From contig CACYYO010000006.1 of the NCBI GenBank assembly GCA_902778645.1, forward strand, positions 1 to 51,673: a stretch of 51,673 nt of DNA. The letters run 5' to 3'. Positions 8,901 to 17,133 of this stretch are shown piece by piece (the stretch's first letter is position 1; every line of letters starts with the position of its first letter). A model generated the notes under the pieces. That model was not told the origin of the DNA. It ran no database searches and worked only from the letters and a program-made list of their open reading frames with translations. The DNA comes from an uncultured Rhodospirillales bacterium. GTDB taxonomy: Bacteria; Pseudomonadota; Alphaproteobacteria; RF32; CAG-239. Both the position numbers and the translations under genes were made by a program.

Positions 8901-9383
8901 ATGACTACCCAATTAGATACAAAAGTCATCAGCAAACTTGCTGAAATTTTAGATAAGACCAACTTAACCAATTTAGAATATGAAGATGAAGGCTGCCGTA
9001 TCAGTTTGACACGGAATCCGGGGGGAGCTTCCGTTGCTCAAACTTATGTTCCCGCACAGGTTGCGCCTGTTGTTGCACCAGCCGCTACTCCGATTGAGGC
9101 TCCGGCTTCTGTAACATCGGAATCTGCCGGTGAAGATTACAGCAACAATGCTAATGCCGTTAAGTCTCCGATGGTTGGGGTGGTTTATCTCTCAAGTGAA
9201 CCATCAGCAGCAAATTATGTAAAAGTCGGGGATAGTGTGACTGAAGGTGACACCGTTTGCTTAATTGAGGCAATGAAAACATTTAATCCAGTTAAAGCTC
9301 ACAAATCAGGTAAGGTTACAAAGGTTTTGGTTGCCAGCGGTGACCCTGTTGAATATGGTGAACCTTTGATTGTGATTGAGTAA
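8901..9383 (+). CDS. accB: Acetyl-CoA carboxylase biotin carboxyl carrier protein
   Basis: AccB carries biotin between the carboxylase and carboxyltransferase steps of malonyl-CoA synthesis, the first step of fatty acid synthesis. The 160-residue product has an N-terminal helical region, an Ala/Pro/Val-rich linker at about 45-80, and a C-terminal biotinyl domain with EAMKTF, K126 being the biotinylated lysine, followed by the usual G-(K)-V...GDPVEYGEPL ending. The family length is normal. It forms an operon with accC, 104 nt downstream. Phased T-tracts lie directly upstream. Confidence 0.95.
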   Translation: MTTQLDTKVISKLAEILDKTNLTNLEYEDEGCRISLTRNPGGASVAQTYVPAQVAPVVAPAATPIEAPASVTSESAGEDYSNNANAVKSPMVGVVYLSSEPSAANYVKVGDSVTEGDTVCLIEAMKTFNPVKAHKSGKVTKVLVASGDPVEYGEPLIVIE

Positions 9384-9487
9384 CATTAGGAATTGCTTCG
9401 CAATAAGTTATGGATTTCGGATATGCTACTTCCCGTTGGGAGCAGCTTCCGGAATGACAAAAGAGAGCGAAGAGGAAGGATGTGTTT
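9384..9487. other. accB-accC spacer with short palindromes
   Basis: The 104-nt spacer contains small inverted repeats (ATTGCTTCGCAAT) and a CCGGAATGAC segment resembling the repeat-rich 51.5-kb end. AGGAAGGA at 9473-9480 is the accC ribosome binding site. Confidence 0.4.
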
Positions 9488-10840
9488 ATGTTTGAAAAAG
9501 TTTTAATTGCTAACCGTGGTGAAGTTGCCTTAAGAATCCATCGCGCTTGTCGTGAGATGGGTATTCGCACGGTAGCTGTTCACTCAGAAGCAGATGCCAA
9601 TGCCATGCATGTTCGCTTGGCAGATGAGGCGGTTTGTATCGGTCCGGCTCGTTCTTCTGAATCATATTTGAACAAGTCTGCGATTATTTCAGCCGCTTTA
9701 ATTACCGGTGCAGATGCAATCCACCCCGGGTTCGGCTTTTTGTCTGAAAATGCAGATTTTGCGGAAATGGTTGAAGCTCACGGTATTACGTTTATCGGGC
9801 CGAGCGTTGAGCAAATGCGCCTCATGGGTGATAAAATTACGGCACGCAAGGCAGCTCAGGAGGCCGGTCTTCCGATTACCCCCGGTTCTCCGGCTTTGGA
9901 GAGTGTTGAACATGCCATCGAGTGGGCAAATAAAATCGGTTATCCGGTTATCATCAAGGCCAAAGACGGTGGCGGCGGCAAGGGGATGAAAATCGCCTTC
10001 AGCGACGAGGAAATGAGCGATGCCTTCACAATGGCAAAAGCTGAGGCTAAGGCAGCTTTTCCGTCTGATGTCGTTTATATGGAAAAATATCTCCAGCATC
10101 CGCGCCATATTGAAATGCAGATTTTGGCTGATAAATACGGTCACGTTGTGCATTTGGGTGAACGTGATTGTTCTATCCAGCGCAATAACCAAAAGGTGAT
10201 TGAAGAATCGCCCTCTCCTGCTCTTAATAATCAACAACGCCGGGAAATCGGCGAGATTGTCCGTCAAGCCATTGAGAAAATCGGCTACACTAATGCCGGC
10301 ACGTTGGAATTTTTATACGAGGACGGACATTTTTATTTTATGGAAATGAATACACGTTTGCAGGTTGAGCATCCGGTTACCGAAGCCGTTACGGGAATCG
10401 ATATCGTTCGCGAACAAATCCGAATCGCCAGTGGAGCGACCCTCGGTTACGGGCAAGAGGATATTCAGTTCCACGGACACGCTATTGAGTGTCGTATCAA
10501 TGCAGAAGACCCCAACACCTTTGTTCCGTGTCCGGGTAAAATCAATGAATGGCACGCTCCGGGCGGACTTGGGGTTCGCGTTGATTCGGAAATTTACTCC
10601 GGTTATCAGATTCCACCGTTTTATGACAGCATGATTGCAAAGCTTATTGTTCATGGCAAAACACGTAATGCGGCCTTAATGCGTTTGCGCCGTGCTCTGG
10701 AAGAATTTGTTATTGACGGTGTCAAAACGACTATTCCTTTGCAACAAGCTATCATCTCTCAGGCTGAATTTATTGATGGTCAGTATGATATCCACTGGTT
10801 GGAGACATTTATGAAATCCCGAGAAAATACGGCAGAATAA
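9488..10840 (+). CDS. accC: Biotin carboxylase subunit of acetyl-CoA carboxylase
   Basis: AccC carboxylates biotin on AccB using ATP and bicarbonate. The 450-residue product has the family length and its signatures: N-terminal KVLIANRGEVALRI, the ATP-grasp glycine-rich loop KDGGGGKGMK near 155-165, RDCSIQRNNQKVIEE near 227 and EMNTRLQVEHPVTE near 285. ATG 9488 is chosen over the in-frame GTG 9482, which is too close to AGGAAGGA. It is the second gene of accBC and ends at a strong terminator. Confidence 0.97.
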   Translation: MFEKVLIANRGEVALRIHRACREMGIRTVAVHSEADANAMHVRLADEAVCIGPARSSESYLNKSAIISAALITGADAIHPGFGFLSENADFAEMVEAHGITFIGPSVEQMRLMGDKITARKAAQEAGLPITPGSPALESVEHAIEWANKIGYPVIIKAKDGGGGKGMKIAFSDEEMSDAFTMAKAEAKAAFPSDVVYMEKYLQHPRHIEMQILADKYGHVVHLGERDCSIQRNNQKVIEESPSPALNNQQRREIGEIVRQAIEKIGYTNAGTLEFLYEDGHFYFMEMNTRLQVEHPVTEAVTGIDIVREQIRIASGATLGYGQEDIQFHGHAIECRINAEDPNTFVPCPGKINEWHAPGGLGVRVDSEIYSGYQIPPFYDSMIAKLIVHGKTRNAALMRLRRALEEFVIDGVKTTIPLQQAIISQAEFIDGQYDIHWLETFMKSRENTAE

Positions 10841-10846
10841 ATACTT

Positions 10847-10875
10847 AAGCGGCATTTTTGATGCCGCTTTTTTTG
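10847..10875 (+). terminator. Terminator of accBC
   Basis: AAGCGGCAT pairs with ATGCCGCTT across a 5-nt loop, followed by a T run. Confidence 0.93.
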
Positions 10876-10963
10876 TGTTACAGTCAAGCAATATTTTGTG
10901 ATTTTGCTTTTTATGTCGTCTTCGATAAAGTATTCTTAAGATTTTTTAATAAAGGATACTTAA

Positions 10964-11422
10964 GTGATTTATTGCGATATGGACGGCGTGCTGGTTGATT
11001 TTGATGACAGTTTCAAGGAAAAATACGGAGAATACCCCTACAATATTCCTAGAGAGCAACTGTGGGAAATTGTTATTACAACACCGAATTATTGGCTCAA
11101 TCTCCCTCCCAAAAAAGATGCTCAGCAATTGATTGATTTTTTGGAACGTCAAGGTTTTGAAATTTTAACAGGATTGCCTCATTACGGTTTTGATAAAGCT
11201 AATGTCGAAAAACGTGCTTGGATAAAAAAGTATATCGGCGAGCATATCAATGTCATTTGCTGCTTGAGTAAAGACAAGCAAAATTATCTCAAACCAAAAG
11301 ATATCCTCATTGATGACAGAGAACCGAATATTCAGCGTTGGGAGGCGGAAGGCGGCATCGGGATTTTGCACACTTCTGCAGAAGATACGATTCAGCAACT
11401 CAAGAAGTATGGATACAAGTAA
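10964..11422 (+). CDS. HAD-superfamily hydrolase, 5'(3')-deoxyribonucleotidase-like
   Basis: The 152-residue product has HAD motif I DMDGVLVD (nucleophile D5, acid/base D7), a motif II Thr near 69 (ILTGLP), a Lys-containing segment at 82-90 and motif IV IDDRE (D117-D118). Together with its size and the YWLNLPP cap segment this fits the bacterial NT5C-type deoxyribonucleotidases that dephosphorylate nucleoside monophosphates. GTG 10964 is the start; AAAGGA lies 7 nt upstream. Its TAA overlaps the ATG of the zeta-like kinase gene (TAATG), so the two are translationally coupled and probably act together. Confidence 0.8.
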   Translation: MIYCDMDGVLVDFDDSFKEKYGEYPYNIPREQLWEIVITTPNYWLNLPPKKDAQQLIDFLERQGFEILTGLPHYGFDKANVEKRAWIKKYIGEHINVICCLSKDKQNYLKPKDILIDDREPNIQRWEAEGGIGILHTSAEDTIQQLKKYGYK

Positions 11423-12483
11423 TGGAAAAATTTCTTATCAAAAAAATTGATGCGCTGTCTTTCTACACAGAGACGAAATCTTTTAGCGATCATGAAGAAT
11501 ATTCCCCTGAGGAAGTTCAGGAAATTATTGATCTGGAGCAAACGCAAACCAGGAAAAATTACCTGGCACGTATTAAAGCTTTTCAACGTGATAATTTGGC
11601 TCAATCGCATGCCGGCGAAAAGAAATTTGTCGTTTTTTGGGGGTATCCCGGTGCGGGGAAATCTTTTATGGTCGATAAACTTATTCAGCGGCACCAAAAA
11701 GATAATCCTGATATTTTATTTAATATTATTGATAAAGACCAACATCGTGATATTTTCGCAAATCTATTTATGCATCTTAAGGGGCATGTCGATGAATGTG
11801 AGAAATTCGGGCGACCAGCCATGGATTATGTTCGGCAAATTCTGAAATTGACGATAGAAAGCGGCAATAAATCCGTTATTTCAATCGGCGCTATGGGCGC
11901 AGGATCGGAATTTTGCGACAATGCCGGCATGGCTATCGAACATGGATATAAGGCACAGGCTGTTTATATGTGTGTTAATCCGGATATTGCCTATTTGAGT
12001 AATGTTTATCGCAGCTGTACGCTTTATGATAAAATGATTCACCAAGGAAAAGAATTGTACCCCAGATTAGTTTCTCGTCCTTATTTTGAGAGCGTGCAAA
12101 AAAAGCTCGATGGAATGATTATGCAAATCGATGCTTTTCAGAAACAGAATCCTGATGATATCAATCTTTTGGTGTTAAATCGCGCTAATCAGGTTATTTA
12201 TGACTCTCAAACCAATGAGGGGCAAAATGTGTTGGGCAAGATTCATTTTGAAGAGAATCGCCCCTTCACAATGCCTGAATTCGTTTTACTCAACAAGCAG
12301 ATTTCACTCATTGATACGAATATCCGCCATCGTTGTGAGAATAATATTTATTATCCTTCACAAAAAGAAATCGATGCTCTGCAAACAGCTCTTGCAAATA
12401 TCAAAAAGCAAATTATTCTATCTCGCCAGGCTCATAATTTGGCGTTTGTTTTGACTGATAAAAAACTGGAAAAAGTAGGATAG
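11422..12483 (+). CDS. Zeta-toxin-like P-loop kinase
   Basis: The 353-residue protein has a Walker A GYPGAGKS at 74-81 after a beta-strand (KFVVFW), an acidic IIDKDQHRD after the next strand and a SIGAMGAGSEF segment, an arrangement resembling zeta-toxin/UDP-N-acetylglucosamine kinase folds. Zeta toxins phosphorylate UDP-GlcNAc and block wall synthesis, but some relatives act on other small molecules; the substrate here is unknown. No epsilon antitoxin is present; the coupled upstream gene is a predicted phosphatase instead. The start overlaps the upstream stop by one base. The N-terminal 70 residues and the helical C-terminus are unassigned. Confidence 0.7.
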   Translation: MEKFLIKKIDALSFYTETKSFSDHEEYSPEEVQEIIDLEQTQTRKNYLARIKAFQRDNLAQSHAGEKKFVVFWGYPGAGKSFMVDKLIQRHQKDNPDILFNIIDKDQHRDIFANLFMHLKGHVDECEKFGRPAMDYVRQILKLTIESGNKSVISIGAMGAGSEFCDNAGMAIEHGYKAQAVYMCVNPDIAYLSNVYRSCTLYDKMIHQGKELYPRLVSRPYFESVQKKLDGMIMQIDAFQKQNPDDINLLVLNRANQVIYDSQTNEGQNVLGKIHFEENRPFTMPEFVLLNKQISLIDTNIRHRCENNIYYPSQKEIDALQTALANIKKQIILSRQAHNLAFVLTDKKLEKVG

Positions 12484-12485
12484 GC

Positions 12486-13310
12486 CTATTTCCTTTTTTT
12501 ACTAACGTGCTTAAACTCTTCTGTTTTGCGGTATTCCGTCTTGACTTTTTTAACTTTGTCATAGCGTTTTTGCGGACGTGAAAGGGTCTCCTTTAAGACA
12601 TCTTTTGCTTTTGTATTTGACTTTTGGTGGCGCTGACCAAAAGGCGTACGTCGCGATTTAGGTTTAGATTTTGCTTTTTCTTCTTTTTTCAGCGGGGAAG
12701 GCTTTTTCTCAACAACTTCTACTTTGGCCATTTCCTGTTTTTGCTTCAGCAAGGCTTTGTTAACGGAGAAACCAAAATTACCGAGGTGCCGACCGAGTGT
12801 ATAATAACGTCCGTGGGAAAAGGCTATCAGTCCTGCTTTTTCCAAATCAAGAGCCCCTTGCTCATCAATGTATTGTTCGTCGACATTGACGGCAACAATC
12901 TCTGCCAAAAACATGTCATGCGTTCCGTATGGGGTTACGGATTTAACCTTACATTCAATAGAGAGCGGAGATTCTTCTATCTGAGGAGCCTTGACTTGTG
13001 TGCACGGTTGAGGGGTTAGTTCTGTTTCTTTGAACTTATCAACCGTTTTACCGGATTTAACGCCGCAGTAATCTACAGCACTGACCATCTTCCATGTCGG
13101 GAGATTGATAACGAACTCACCCGTTTTTTTGATAATATCATATGAGTAACGTGACGGTCGTATAGAAATATATGTCAAGGCAGGCTCTGTACAAATAATT
13201 CCGGTCCAGGCAACGGTCAGTATATTCGGTTTTTCCAGTGTTCCGCACGTAACCAGTGCCGGCGGCAACGGAGACAGCATTGTTCCGGGTTTCCATGTTA
13301 TTTTTGTCAT
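12486..13310 (-). CDS. Flavin reductase-like FMN-binding protein with a basic tail
   Basis: Residues 1-190 match the flavin reductase-like split-barrel family (DIM6/NTAB): PLPPALVTCG, an IRPSRYSYDII segment and GHD-like GTHDMFLAEI are characteristic. Such proteins bind FMN and are often oxidoreductases of unknown substrate. The last 75 residues form a very Lys/Arg-rich, probably disordered tail absent from typical members. ATG 13308-13310 is chosen because AAGGAG lies 7 nt upstream; the in-frame GTG at 13331 precedes that site. It converges on the kinase gene with only 2 nt between the stops. Confidence 0.85.
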   Translation of the reverse strand: MTKITWKPGTMLSPLPPALVTCGTLEKPNILTVAWTGIICTEPALTYISIRPSRYSYDIIKKTGEFVINLPTWKMVSAVDYCGVKSGKTVDKFKETELTPQPCTQVKAPQIEESPLSIECKVKSVTPYGTHDMFLAEIVAVNVDEQYIDEQGALDLEKAGLIAFSHGRYYTLGRHLGNFGFSVNKALLKQKQEMAKVEVVEKKPSPLKKEEKAKSKPKSRRTPFGQRHQKSNTKAKDVLKETLSRPQKRYDKVKKVKTEYRKTEEFKHVSKKRK

Positions 13311-13446
13311 CTGTTTTCTCCTTTTACTCACTTTTGCCTGAAACTAGCATATAAACCTAAACAAGCTGTTAATATTGTTCAAACTTAAATATATCACCTT
13401 GCTTTTTATTGCAAAATATGGCAAACAGGTATTAGGGGGAATTCAG

Positions 13447-13899
13447 ATGCAGAAATTTATCAATGTTGCCGGCTTGTTATGCGTTTTGATTGTTTTGGTC
13501 ATTGCCTGTACTGTTAATGAAGGAATGTACGGGGAATGGAGAAACGTCAGCGAAACACCTTTTTACAGTAGCGTTATTAATATCGTTAAGTTAAGAACCA
13601 AAGAAGGTGCTAATTTCCCTTATTACACACTCATTTATGATGATGATTATCAAGCCTCGGCTTGTCAGAAAAGTACTCCCGATAAAACAATTTGTTTATC
13701 TCTGCTTCTCAAGACGACTAAAATCCATCCCAGTGATGAAATCAGCTCTGTTGTTGCCTCTCCGCTTCCTAAACGGAATTATGAGTTAAAAACACATTTG
13801 GACTACCGTTTGGGATATACCTTATTGCATTGGGATATGACTTTTCCTCAATATAATGATACGCAGATTTCTTTAGCTTTTCGTCGTAACTGGTTTTAA
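13447..13899 (+). CDS. Small predicted lipoprotein or membrane-anchored protein
   Basis: The 150-residue product starts with a basic residue and a hydrophobic stretch ending VLVIAC, which fits a lipobox with C19-C20 region as acyl site, although an uncleaved anchor is possible. The rest is a predicted periplasmic domain of about 125 residues with no recognised family. ATG 13447 is preceded by GGGGGA at suitable distance; an upstream in-frame ATG at 13375 lacks such a site. The stop overlaps the stop of the convergent flavodoxin-like gene by 4 nt. Confidence 0.6.
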   Translation: MQKFINVAGLLCVLIVLVIACTVNEGMYGEWRNVSETPFYSSVINIVKLRTKEGANFPYYTLIYDDDYQASACQKSTPDKTICLSLLLKTTKIHPSDEISSVVASPLPKRNYELKTHLDYRLGYTLLHWDMTFPQYNDTQISLAFRRNWF

Positions 13900-14519
13900 C
13901 GAATAAAATTTGTATTGTGCTTAGCAACATCACTTGGCTCTGTCAGGCCGTTTTGCCTTGCAAAGTTCATACTCTTTAGCATCCACGCCATATTTCTGCC
14001 TAAGATTTTGAGCGTTTGCACACCTTCAGCGTCTTTACGGGCTTCTTCCGGGGTTCGTCCATGTACCCCGTTCCAGTAATGAGAGGAGACAACGGGCATT
14101 TTGTTCATGGTAAAATATTTGTTAAGCACATCAAGTGCTGCGGTTGTTCCGGCGCGCCGTGCCGAAACAACAGCCGCCCCCGGTTTGTATTGTAAATGCT
14201 TGGAGCCGGCATAAAACACCCTATCCAGTACAGATAAGACTCTCCCGCCGGGATGTGCATAATACACAGGAGCTCCAAAAATAAAACCATCTGCCAACTT
14301 TGATTTTTCAATCAATTCATTAACAACGTCGTTTTCAAAAATACACTTTCCGAGTTTTATACATGCCTGACACTGCAAACAGTCTTGCAGGGGCTTATCG
14401 CCAACCCAAACAATTTCAGGGATTATGTCTTCTGTACGCAGAACATCGGAAACTGCCTGCAGGGCTGTATATGTACAACCGAATTGATGCGGACTGCCAT
14501 TTATCATTAATACTTTCAT
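13896..14519 (-). CDS. NAD(P)H-dependent FMN reductase / iron-sulfur flavoprotein-type flavodoxin
   Basis: The 207-residue protein begins with VLMINGSPHQFGCTY, the phosphate-binding loop of the flavodoxin-like NADPH-dependent FMN reductase family, then CLQCQACIKLGKC at about 47-59, a Cys cluster seen in the iron-sulfur flavoprotein subgroup, and FGAPVYY near 82. Members transfer electrons from NAD(P)H through FMN, often to quinones or metals. A second flavin protein lies nearby at 12486, though on a separate transcript. The 3' end overlaps the convergent lipoprotein gene by 4 nt. Confidence 0.88.
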   Translation of the reverse strand: MKVLMINGSPHQFGCTYTALQAVSDVLRTEDIIPEIVWVGDKPLQDCLQCQACIKLGKCIFENDVVNELIEKSKLADGFIFGAPVYYAHPGGRVLSVLDRVFYAGSKHLQYKPGAAVVSARRAGTTAALDVLNKYFTMNKMPVVSSHYWNGVHGRTPEEARKDAEGVQTLKILGRNMAWMLKSMNFARQNGLTEPSDVAKHNTNFIR

Positions 14520-14598
14520 TTTATGCTCCTCTGCTTTGATGTATATTATTAAAAAATAAATTCAAGGGGCGGTTTTTAACGAATATTAAAGTTCCAAC

Positions 14599-14627
14599 TT
14601 GTAAAATAAGGCGTATTGTGATATAAT
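14599..14627 (+). promoter_or_regulatory. Promoter for the 14654 gene
   Basis: TTGTAA (14599-14604), a 17-nt spacer and consensus TATAAT (14622-14627) give a leader of about 20 nt. Confidence 0.65.
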
Positions 14628-14653
14628 AGACAAAAACATGTGGGATTATTGTG

Positions 14654-16468
14654 ATGAATTTGCGTGACGGAAATAATCATAAAAGCAGAGGTTTTACCCC
14701 CAAAAACCCGCAGAAAATTCCTGCCACAAATTTTCACAGAACTTCCTTTTCTTCACAAAACGGCACTCCTGAAAAATTAAGAGATGATGAGACTATTTGC
14801 CGTGAGATTGAGGTGGCCATTGAAGCGGTAGAAATTTTGACTGCCTTACCTTCCGCTAAAGATAATCTGGAAACCTTATTACAAGAAAAAGATTCATATC
14901 GGAAAAAACTTTCATTTAAGAATCCTTTGAGCAACGTTTCTCTTAATGAGTCCCCAAAAGGAAAAAATCTTCTTGAGGGGATCACCTCTGACTTTAGAGA
15001 TCGTTTGCTTGCGCTCAACTCTGCTGATGCGGCACGAGACCTTCTCTCCGCCGAACTTGATAAGGTTGGGCTGACATTAGATAAAATTGATTATAATCCC
15101 CCAATCAGCCACGATACCAGGCACATTATTCGCATGGAGTTTGACGGGTCCGTACGTGCTCCTGATGAGAACAACCTTTCTGAGGCGTACCTTGAATTGA
15201 AGAATAATCCACCTACCCAATCCCCGAATCCCAAAGAATATAACTTAGAGGAAAGCGATACTTGGAAAACATTTGCAAAATTTCCTAATTTTAGGAATCA
15301 GGAAAGTGAATTTCGTGCAGCACTTGCTTGGGGACGGATTCCGCCGGATAAGCTTCAAACTCTTAATGCCTTTGATTTTGAGGATTTGCTATTTCAACAT
15401 AAACAAGAAATCAATGGGACTCAGCGTTCTTCATACCGCTTGTTTGAGGGTGCAAGGGAATCCGCCGTTAAGATTCATACGCACAACCATAGACAAGAAT
15501 TGTATGATTACTTTATGGAAATGGGCGCTCAGGAAAATGATATTAATTATGTCCTGCAACAAATGGAATTAAAGGGTAAAATTCCCCCCTTAGCCCTTGC
15601 AAACGGCGATTATCTGACGGCCAATGTACATCATGACACTGCTATTCTTGATGCACATACTTTGACAGATATTACCTTGGTTAATTCTCCGGACAATTTT
15701 CGGATTATTTTCAAAAAAAACGGCAAAGATGATGAAAATACCGTTTTTGCGACTCAAGAAAAAAATCTTGCTGATGTTTTTCAACAGCACAAAATTCCTA
15801 TTGATAATGATGTTGATTTGAACCTTTTGTATGAGAATCCTGAGCAGAAGGCAGCCTTTATCAAAAAATTAGCCAAAGACAAAATGGAGGCTTTGTATTC
15901 TGCCTTTAAGCAGATGGGGATTGAAAAACCTGAAACACCGATTTTAGAAATGTTTCAGACCGGAAAATTCCCGCAACTGGACTTGCCGCGAAATCGATTT
16001 ATTGGCTTAGACTTGAAACAGACAAAACAAGGTCTGCACCTTGTTTTCAGTTCAAAAGAAAAACCGTCTTCTTATACGGATATTCATGCCAGTATTTTCC
16101 ATGGACTGAGAACAAGCCCTGTCTATATGGAAGTTTCTGCCGATGGTCAACAAGCCGGACATCAGGTTATTGCCACAGAAGGGGAAGAGCATCCTTCTTC
16201 AGAAAAAGGGCAAGCTTATGCTCTCGAATCCGAACAACAAACCAAGCAGAGTCTTTTACAAAAAGTTATGTTCCGAATTCACAGCAAAAAGAGAGGGGAA
16301 GACAACCCTCAAAACCGCTTTGTTGCTTTTATTTTGGGCGGATTAAGTAAATCAAGAGTTATTTCCTCAAATGAAAAAGACACTCAAGCAGCCGAAAAAC
16401 GACAACAGATGATTGAGAGTGGTAACAAATATTATGATTCAGCAAAAGGGTATAAATATGAGCGATGA
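14654..16468 (+). CDS. Large unknown protein, candidate toxin of a toxin-immunity pair
   Basis: The 604-residue product has no signal peptide or membrane segment; its start is at ATG 14654 or the adjacent GTG 14651. The middle contains NVHHDTAI (H326-H327) and SPDNFRIIF (N348), reminiscent of HH...N nuclease motifs of polymorphic toxins, but the final histidine is not evident, so catalytic activity is uncertain. The gene overlaps the next ORF by 11 nt, and that ORF is a SUKH-like immunity protein; SUKH proteins usually protect against nuclease toxins. Together this suggests an effector-immunity locus. The N-terminal 270 residues may be a delivery region. Confidence 0.6.
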   Translation: MNLRDGNNHKSRGFTPKNPQKIPATNFHRTSFSSQNGTPEKLRDDETICREIEVAIEAVEILTALPSAKDNLETLLQEKDSYRKKLSFKNPLSNVSLNESPKGKNLLEGITSDFRDRLLALNSADAARDLLSAELDKVGLTLDKIDYNPPISHDTRHIIRMEFDGSVRAPDENNLSEAYLELKNNPPTQSPNPKEYNLEESDTWKTFAKFPNFRNQESEFRAALAWGRIPPDKLQTLNAFDFEDLLFQHKQEINGTQRSSYRLFEGARESAVKIHTHNHRQELYDYFMEMGAQENDINYVLQQMELKGKIPPLALANGDYLTANVHHDTAILDAHTLTDITLVNSPDNFRIIFKKNGKDDENTVFATQEKNLADVFQQHKIPIDNDVDLNLLYENPEQKAAFIKKLAKDKMEALYSAFKQMGIEKPETPILEMFQTGKFPQLDLPRNRFIGLDLKQTKQGLHLVFSSKEKPSSYTDIHASIFHGLRTSPVYMEVSADGQQAGHQVIATEGEEHPSSEKGQAYALESEQQTKQSLLQKVMFRIHSKKRGEDNPQNRFVAFILGGLSKSRVISSNEKDTQAAEKRQQMIESGNKYYDSAKGYKYER

Positions 16469-16862
16469 TTTTGTTTCTTTTTTACGGAACAACCGTGATA
16501 TTTTGTGCGGTGATGCCCTTGCCAGCGCGGTTATGCGTCTTTACCGCCTGAATTACAATAATGCTCATTTAGCCCCTTTACCTGAGGATTATTGGCAAAC
16601 CATCGCCCAAGTAAATGGTATTTGCTACGATGGAGCCGAGGTTTACGGGGTGAATTCCCCTCTCAAAGTATTTAAGGATTTAATCACGCAAAATCAAAAT
16701 CTTCATACCTCACATGTGGTTGTTTTAGGTGAAAATGAGACAGACTGGCTCGTTTTTGACACTGGAGAGCAAAAATACCAGCTGGTTGATAAAGACGAAG
16801 AAAGCGTTTTATATAGTACCGAGACATTTGAAAATGCGATAAATTATATCCTACGTTTATAA
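16458..16862 (+). CDS. SUKH (SMI1/KNR4-like) immunity-type protein
   Basis: The 134-residue protein shows the SUKH pattern: LPEDYWQTIAQVNG (about 41-54), then a glycine-containing strand DGAEVYGVNS, a central GENETDWLVFDTGEQKYQLVD and a final ETFENAINYIL helix. SUKH proteins bind and inhibit cognate nuclease toxins in contact-dependent and type VI systems. ATG 16458 is used because AAAGGG lies just upstream and the family motif begins 40 residues in; longer in-frame starts exist within the upstream gene. The 11-nt overlap with the 14654 gene implies co-translation. Confidence 0.72.
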   Translation: MSDDFVSFLRNNRDILCGDALASAVMRLYRLNYNNAHLAPLPEDYWQTIAQVNGICYDGAEVYGVNSPLKVFKDLITQNQNLHTSHVVVLGENETDWLVFDTGEQKYQLVDKDEESVLYSTETFENAINYILRL

Positions 16863-16910
16863 AAAACTCTTGACCTTGATTATTTTGTATAATAAAAATG
16901 ACTTGCTGTC

Positions 16911-16986
<76 letters not shown>

Positions 16987-16992
16987 ATTTCG

Positions 16993-17019
16993 AAAAGGAT
17001 GCTAAATGCATCCTTTTTT
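16993..17019 (+). terminator. Terminator of tRNA-Ala
   Basis: AAAAGGATGC pairs with GCATCCTTTT, followed by T residues, 6 nt after the CCA. Confidence 0.92.
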
Positions 17020-17133
17020 GTTTTAAATCTTAGCCTTTCATAGGCTAGAATGAGCGGTACTTTTGAAACTGAGCGGCAACTTGAAAGTCGTAACATCATT
17101 TTTGAGATTAATTCATAAAAGAGCTGTTTTCGC

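Noticed and set aside
16870-16893. TTGACC paired with TATAAT as a full promoter of tRNA-Ala
   Set aside because: The spacer would be only 12 nt; only the -10 box is retained.
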